A DNA stretch of 64,000 nucleotides from Nymphaea colorata (lineage: Eukaryota > Streptophyta > Magnoliopsida > Nymphaeales > Nymphaeaceae): positions 4,431,205 to 4,495,204 of the forward strand of contig NC_045138.2 of assembly GCF_008831285.2 (NCBI RefSeq). Direction: 5' to 3'. The notes beneath the pieces are model-generated. The model had not been told where the DNA came from and made no database searches. It saw nothing but the letters and a program-made list of their open reading frames with translations. The position numbers were made by a program, and so were the translations under genes. Below are positions 56,901 through 64,000 of this stretch, one piece after another. Within the stretch, counting starts at the first letter, position 1, and the number at the start of each line of letters is the position of its first letter.

Positions 56901-57764
56901 GCCACTGAAGGTTTTGCATGCCATTATTGACATATTATGCCATTGCTAAACAGGTTTAATGACATATATCAATATAAAAAGTTAATGTCATTAAAATAAG
57001 GTTTTGGCACAATAAGAACAATGACATAGTGCATATAGATTTTATTTTTTTGAAAATCCAAAGCATATTCGTATGTATATATTTACAAAATTGGGCTAAG
57101 TTGAAAGAGGACAAATATTAAGCGGACAAAAAATGGAAAATAAGAATAAATAGAAAATGCTTAAATTGGTCAGCAGTAGATGTTCCAATTCCCTGCTTCT
57201 CCAACTTATTCCATTTAATCAAACACTCTCTTCAGCTAAAAGTGAAAATGCCCCATTACATCACAAAACAGTAAAGAAAAGAACAGAACTTCGATTCAAT
57301 CGTTCAAGCAGTGAGCGACTTAGAAAGACAGTCATGCTTTAGTTCAATGAAATTAAAAGATAACGTACACAAAATGAAATGTCTGTAATGTATACATTAG
57401 TGTCTACTTAAATGAAATATCTGTAGTGTACACTTTACTCAGTGCATACTTACGGTGAGCAAAGAACACTACTCAGAAGCTAAACCTGCAGAAACATGAA
57501 AGTATCATCAGAAGTTCTGCTTCAAAATCAACATCTTAAAATAGGTCAGCAGAAAAAGCAAGGCACCTGTATAGACTATATTCATGGCTGTGAAATTTTA
57601 AGATCGAAACCGGCCATGCCATTGTAAGCAATGGACGCGTAGATCAAGGGATCATCGTAGCTCATGCACCTGTTCTCCATTGATTTCTAAGACATGCTTC
57701 AGAAGCGCATTTTTAAATGGAAACTAGTTATGACACCCCACATCCAAATGACAGAAGCAAGTAG

Positions 57765-57980
57765 GGGTGAGTAGCGTACTGGGCGGCAAGGTGGTCCAGC
57801 TCTTGTGAGGACTCGTATTCGAATATGGGAGTGGTCACTGTCATGTCCTAGTGTGATCTACCTTTGGACCATCAAAAGGTCCCGAAGCATACTCTGTGAA
57901 CCCAGAAGAGCGGGCACAATGGAGGGCTAGTGGTCTCTCTTAGGGGCGGTAGAATGAACCACTCACTATTAAAAAAAGAA
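57765..57980 (+). mobile_element. Possible SINE-like element
   Basis: AGTAGGGGTGAGTAGCGTAC, then AAGGTGGTCCAGCTCTTGTG and ACTCGTATTCGAATATGG (B-box-like), ending in CTCACTATTAAAAAAAGAAG. The size and A-rich tail suit a plant SINE; the A box is poor. Confidence 0.28.
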
Positions 57981-58857
57981 GAAAAAAACATGGCACCCCA
58001 TGGTATATATTGCCATAGAAGTGCTTTCTTCAGTAACGTGGCATCAATGGCACGCCATTGAATGCCATAATCATGTAGTATTAAAATATGCTGTTTCTGA
58101 ATTAAACAATTGAACATTAAACACAACTGTATCGTGTTTCTTGAGACGATAATATATGATGATTTTGAAACATATGTTATAGTAACATGGGTTTCAAGAA
58201 CATAATGTTTTTCTTATCAAATACCCCGTTAAGTCTAGTTCTCCATTATCTATAGAGTCCAAGTCGAATAAAACTTCACTTGTCCAAGTAACAGTTTGAA
58301 CCCAAACTTTAGAAGTGCACAAACCTTCTAAAAGTTCAAGTTGTAGGGGTTTTTGGGTAGAACTTGGTTTGAGAAAAACCTGGTTTTGACAAAACTTGTT
58401 TCCATAAAAGAGAGTAAAATAAACTAAGTTCATGAAACTCTTTAAAAAAACTTGGTTTTCTTAAAACTAAGTTTTCGTAAAACTGGATTCGTCCAAACAC
58501 CCTGGGAGGTTTTATTTTCCTAAAAGTTATCGATGCAGATTTAAATCTAAAAATCAGCTTCAAAGAGGACTATTTTGATGTCTGTAAAACAAAGTTAAAT
58601 GCAATTATTTTGGAGGTTCAATCATTGTAGTTAAAGTCAGTTTTTAGGTGTCCATATATGGCCTCAATTATGCATTTCCCTCAGTATTTAAATGACATTT
58701 ATCGTCATAGACTTTAGTAGAAGTAACCTTTAAAGACCAATGCATCGAAATCCACAGATTTGGCAATACTCAGAACGGTAGTTGACATATACAACCACTT
58801 TAAGAAGATCATCTACAATGGATATTTGTTAGATACTGTTACTAATAATGCATCTTC
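57981..58857. other. Intergenic, no gene seen
   Basis: 58,330-58,500 has repeated AACTTGGTTT, AAACTTGTTT, AAACTAAGTTT-type words, probably a dispersed repeat. Frames here follow those repeats and are not convincing. Confidence 0.4.
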
Positions 58858-59270
<413 letters not shown>

Positions 59271-59455
59271 CTAAGTGAATTTTCTTTTTGTTTGGTTCTT
59301 TTGTACTTGGTGATAGTCTGTCTCCCAATTTTGTAATGAACAAATTGGTACAATTGCATCATTTCTAATAATCTTAGTCTTGGTATAGAGTGCACTTTTG
59401 GTGCTAAAAAATAATGTCAACGTCCTTTGTTTTGCCAAACAAAATGGTACAATTG

Positions 59456-59458
<3 letters not shown>

Positions 59459-59501
<43 letters not shown>
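59459..59501. repeat. (TA)n microsatellite
   Basis: About 42 bp of TA dinucleotides, preceded by GGTACAATTGCATCA, a 15-bp word also present at 59347-59361. Confidence 0.9.
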
Positions 59502-59504
<3 letters not shown>

Positions 59505-60088
59505 CATTTATGAGGATATAAAAAATATTATTTTCTCCCTCAGCTCATACATATGTTATCTTGTTAGATGAATTGATTTCCATTAGTTGGATTAGGTAAA
59601 CTGAATAAAATCTAATTTGTACTTTACTTGAGTCTCATTCAGGGTTTTTTTCTAACGGAATCAAACCTGTTTGGGAATAAAGGATAAAAAGACCTATTCA
59701 ACCCTGCCATTCAGCAGATCCGACTTTTTAATGGTATTACTGGCCTTATAAAAAGACCTAATGGGCGGGCTAATCTCGTAAACAGCAAAGTAAGACCTAA
59801 TTTTTATCATATGAACTAATTTGTGTTGCATATATATATATAGAAAAACTGAATGACAACTCTTACTCTTTATAGAGTCATTCTGTTAGATAAGGGTCGT
59901 TTAATTTATAATGGACTGTTAACAGAAAAAAAAAAGGTGATCAATATATTCATCACCTAGTATTAATTTTTACTTATTTTTTATGTTTTTCTCTCAACCA
60001 TCCATTTATATTTGATGAACGGCCATAATAGATGGCTAGGTGACTATAGATAGACAGAGTCACCGTTCACTCGTACCAAACCACTTAA

Positions 60089-60420
60089 GCAACGGATAAA
60101 AACCAAACCTGGTAAAAATTCATGTTAAAAAATATTAAACAAAATGTGAAACCTTTTAATGTATTTATAAACACTAATTTAACTATTAATGCATTCATAA
60201 ACACTAATATACATTATCAAGATCTTGACGTTATAAGTGTCATTCATTTTTGTATTATTAGAAAAACATTATCTATGTAAGAAAATGACTAACTTAATAT
60301 ATGCTTCTCATCAAATCACTCTTAAGATCATATCTATAAGCTTAGATTGTCAAAATAATATTTTAATAATTAATTTTAATAAGTCTGGTTTTTGTCTCTT
60401 ACCCAAATGGTCTGGTACCA
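60089..60420. repeat. MITE-like element of the ACCACTTGGGTAAGAGAC family (copy 3)
   Basis: The left end ACCAAACCACTTAAGCAACG with GATAAAAACCAAACC and the right end GTCTGGTTTTTGTCTCTTAC, CCAAATGGTCTGGT are inverted. Inner words (TGTCATTC, AAAATGACTAAC, GCTTCTCATCAAATCACTCT) match 15754-16107 in reverse orientation. Both ends are flanked by TA, possibly the target duplication. Confidence 0.65.
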
Positions 60421-60496
60421 ACTTTTATATATTTAAGATATAGATAAGAAAGGAGGCTATTGGTTCCTCTAAAGGTTCCTCTAAAGCAGTAACCTA

Positions 60497-60598
60497 TTCT
60501 CCTCACCGTTAAACCAAACATGGCATAACATTTCCGATAAATATATTTTCTCCTCACCGTTAAACCAAACATGGCATAACATTTCCGATAAATATATT
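60497..60598. repeat. Two-copy 51-bp perfect tandem repeat
   Basis: TTCTCCTCACCGTTAAACCA through AAATATATT occurs twice head to tail with a 51-bp period and no difference seen. It is preceded by a short GGTTCCTCTAAA duplication (60464-60485). Because 51 is divisible by three, a short minus-strand frame over it repeats a peptide, but that frame is unsupported as a gene. Confidence 0.9.
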
Positions 60599-60619
60599 TT
60601 GTCAGTTTTGCATTTTGAA

Positions 60620-63600
60620 TATATATATATATATATATATCACTGTTGAAAAGATTCGTTATGAGTTGGAAAGAGAGACTTGTATCAGCACATGCTCCGG
60701 AATTAATGTCACAATCAGCAACAGTTTCGGAGGCCAACTTTAATGAACTATAAAAAGGAATGGAAAAAGCAGAAAAAGAAAAAAAATCGATAACCCACGC
60801 GTTTTCCTTTTGAATTACAATTTCACCCCATCCGTTTTCTTTTTAATCGTACAAAGCACTCGTATTTCTCACTATTTATGAAAAACACTTAAACTTCACC
60901 GATCAAGGTTACCATTGGATATCCTACCGATTTGATCCAAAAGAATTGGATATAGAAAAAAATTAATATCTCATTAATAAATCTGATTGAATTCAGATTT
61001 AATAAATGACATGTGATCGAAATTGGATTTGGATATACATAAATATCCGATTGGATTCGGATTGGATTCATTTTTAAACAAATATTCAATAACTAATGCT
61101 ATTAAAATTTGAAAACTGGCAAAATCCGGTTCAAAATTCGGTTCGGATTTGGATTTGGATTAAGATATGACTTTTTTATATTCGAATTCGAATCTAAATA
61201 TGTAAATATCCAAAAAAGCGGATATGATTAAAGATATATCTGATCTGAATCCGATCCATTGACATCTTTAATTTCTATACACTTTGGATCAAGAACAACT
61301 AAAATCCAAAACCCATAACTATTTCATAGCCTACTAGATCTGGATTCATTTTGAACCCAATCCATTACCCCAACCCTGATTCGTACATGGAGTTGTTGAT
61401 AAAAGCAGTATGGATCCGTATAAGTTCAGATTTATTATGTACCTTGTCTGGTTCGAAGACATATTCAATCTTGATGCTTGTTGTGCACAGGGACAGAGCG
61501 AGGATTTTTTTCTTGGAAAAACAAAAGTAAGAATGTCAACGGATCATAATTGAATCAAATTTATCTTTAATCGCATCTGTTTTTTTTTTTTTTTTTTTTT
61601 TGATAGTTACATATTCAGATTCAAATTCAAATAATGAAAGGTCATATCTAAATTCAATTTTTGAACGAATCTGACCGATTTCTTTTAGAAGGACGGAGGA
61701 CCCTTGCCTCTGCTTTCGCAGACTGGACCCAAAACTTAATTGGAGAGGGATCCAATTAAGTTTGAGTAAGCAGGGTAGACAGGAAGAGCCAACAGGTTGG
61801 ACTCCCTCCGTGTTTGACTGGGTCCAGAACTGGACCCAAACTGAAGTGCTAGCGTTCCCAGATCTGGATCTAGACTCTGGGACCAACGTTTAAATATTGG
61901 ACTTCCCTTCTTTCTCACAGAACTTTATGGGTTGGGTATGGAAGGAATCGAATCCGACCCATTTGAAACCGGCGGCACATATTAAAATATATTTGCGCAC
62001 AGAAAGTTGGCCGCCAAATAACGAAGTTTAGAGTCTTAAATTGTCGGCTCATGAACACACACACATATATATATATACACACATATGTGTGTCAAGTCCC
62101 GGAAACAGGCATAAACCCCGAAGGCCGGGATAGTGGTCCTAAAGTTTTCTAGAGACAAAATCTCTCAGTCCGAATTAGACATATCAAACCGCCGGACATA
62201 TGGACAACACCTAAAGACAGACAGGATTTATTAGCTTTGAAAATAAATTCCAAGCGAAAAAGTTTCCCAGCAGACTTGGGTCTTCCTTTAAAATAAAGAA
62301 AGAAATCTTTGTCATCGTCGTTTGGTGGCACATTATTTTCTTCCCACCTTTGACTTCCCGTTCACGTTTGAATGGGAATCTTAGTCATCGACGTGAGCCT
62401 CTCATTCACAAGCAAAGTCCTCATAGATATGATTGTGGGTCCCACTCATTTCTGGCAATATTTATTTGTTTGTTGAGTTTTTCTTTGAGAAAAGAAGGGG
62501 CCTGAAGTTTCTGATTTTCCTGAAGCAGGTCCCACATTTTCTGGTAATCACCAAATGGCGGCTCTTTTTACTGGGGAACTGGCAAGCATCAAGGCCATGT
62601 CAGCTTCAGACGCTTTTATTTTTTTTGTTTCATATCAAGTGAACATTTTTTCCATTTGTTATCTGAATCGGCAGGCTGTTTCTGATCAAAACTGTGCCAA
62701 ATTCAGTGGCGGATTCAACAGTGTGTTTATTTACCGCGGATATGAGATCACCAAGGTCCTGGATTTTGAATCCGGGGATTCAAGATTACTTTTAGGTTGC
62801 ATTTATTTACCACAAGTATAAGATCACCGAGAATCTCATATCCATTGGTAAGTATTGACCTGATCAATCATGGGGTCCATTTGATTCACACGAAGTTTTT
62901 TGCATGGTAAAACTATCAATGTATGAAAGGAAGAAATTTTCGTGAAAAAAAGTCAGACCTAAACGTGGGATGTTTTTTCGAATTCAACGAAAAACGCATG
63001 GTAAAATTCTATGCATTTGATGCTGCGAGAGAAAACCACATAGTATTTTTCTTGTACATCAAACAGGGCCTTGAATTCTTAGTTAAACCCTTGCACTGAG
63101 TGGAGAGGGAAGGAACAATGAACATAAAGGGTCGGCATGTTATAATTGCGGGATCCCTTTTCAATGGGAATTAAATTGGCTCTAAGGTTCGAACTGAGTC
63201 GTGTTCGAGTTCTAATTCAGCAGTAACTAAACGAGTCAACCCGAGCAACTCCAGCTCGGCTAGTTTAGCAAAAGACTTGCTCAACTCATTGTTCTGCCCT
63301 ATTCTTGACAACACATTGATATGTGTCAGAGCCTGGGTAGGGAAGTGGTGCACCATCGACATCCTCGGTGTTGTGACCCACTTAGTAAGGTCTAGGAACA
63401 TATTGCTTATCGAAATCAAAATGAAAAAGCACAGTAATCTCGGCACTTTTACCTGACCAGCTACATTATGCCACTTGAAACAAACAGCATGAGACAATAT
63501 TAGCCCAATAATTGGTGCCAATAAATTCAAACAGGTTTGGTGGTAGACCGACCCTGGTGAAATAGTGTTTTTCCTGTGTATTTTAACCAAGTAGAAAAAG

Positions 63601-64000
63601 TGGATCTATCTTTCACAAACTTTCTTTACTCGGTTATAAATGTAGAAAGATAGTACACTGGTGAAACAAGACATTGATTTTTTGACGTATGCATTTAATG
63701 GCCAATAGTACTAACGCTATTCATGCAATGAAGTTTACAATTTTTATGTCGCCCATAGGGACAAAAATTATATTTAAAAAATATATTTTTGAAAAATAAA
63801 AAAATAATGTAGATGAAAATTTTAGAACGTTAGTAAAATATTCGAGAAATTGACACGCGACATTTTTTAATTGAATTAAATCTGATTGCTACCTATTTGA
63901 ATTAAAGATGCGACCTATCACACATTTGTGTCCGACCAGTTACACTATGTTTCTTAACTTAAAAGCATGCATACCTAAACATTATACCCAACAAATTCAA
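60620..64000. other. Intergenic to the right edge, repeat-rich
   Basis: 60,900-61,300 and 61,525-61,680 carry GATTGGATTCGG, ATCCGATT and GATCTGAATCCGATCC words of a common plant dispersed repeat. 62,060-62,095 is a (CA)/(TA) tract. 63,180-63,300 has worn GCTCGAG-family words (AACTGAGTCGTGTTCGAG). Several short ORFs are present; none is recognisable as a gene. Confidence 0.4.

Noticed and set aside
60399-60737. 112-aa minus-strand frame with an internal repeated peptide
   Set aside because: The repeat comes from the 51-bp DNA duplication plus (TA)n. No gene context, and part lies in a MITE-like end.
62555-62680. ATG frame starting MAALFTGELASIKAMSASDA
   Set aside because: Good-looking N terminus, but it becomes low-complexity after about 22 codons and lacks a supporting downstream exon. 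Too weak to list.
63171-63590. 139-aa minus-strand frame near the right edge
   Set aside because: Unrecognised, overlaps worn dispersed repeats, and its composition looks non-coding.

Overview
This window is nuclear DNA of a flowering plant. It is AT-rich, genes are sparse and split by long introns, and transposon debris is abundant. It carries a plant-type GATA factor and a Ty1/Copia element primed by initiator tRNA-Met. The species cannot be determined from the sequence.

Region by region. (1) Positions 1-18,100 hold the 5' half of the gene for the DNA polymerase delta catalytic subunit (POLD1), on the minus strand. Eleven coding exons joined in phase give 481 residues; the polymerase domain lies beyond the left edge. 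Intron 9 holds a young Copia element (6,719-10,982) in the opposite orientation, with LTRs that read as identical, an AAAAC target duplication and an in-frame deletion across the first half of reverse transcriptase. An E2F-type site and a TATA box lie just upstream of the POLD1 start codon. (2) 18,200-23,200 is intergenic and contains a solo LTR of the same Copia family with its own TGATG duplication. (3) 24,842-25,690 encodes a highly charged, lysine-rich protein of unknown function. It is followed by an old, broken Copia element (26,460-31,040) that later took in other repeats. (4) 31,000-41,600 is repeats: a SINE-like cluster with a near-perfect 185-bp inverted repeat, MITE-like families, and two isolated promoter-like patches. 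(5) 41,700-48,500 holds two convergent genes, a two-exon class I GATA zinc-finger factor (+) and a five-exon TTC33-like TPR protein (-). (6) 52,315-53,277 (-) is a single-exon gene for a serine-rich protein with a possible lipid-anchored N terminus. (7) 53,800-64,000 is repeats and microsatellites with no gene I can support.

The genes look like unrelated neighbours; nothing suggests a cluster or shared pathway. I found no convincing new biological system. The items most worth following are the recently inserted, internally deleted Copia element in an essential replication gene, the SINE-derived hairpin, the overlapping upstream ORFs at the GATA start codon, and a family of GCTCGAG-rich elements carrying 71-bp tandem repeats.
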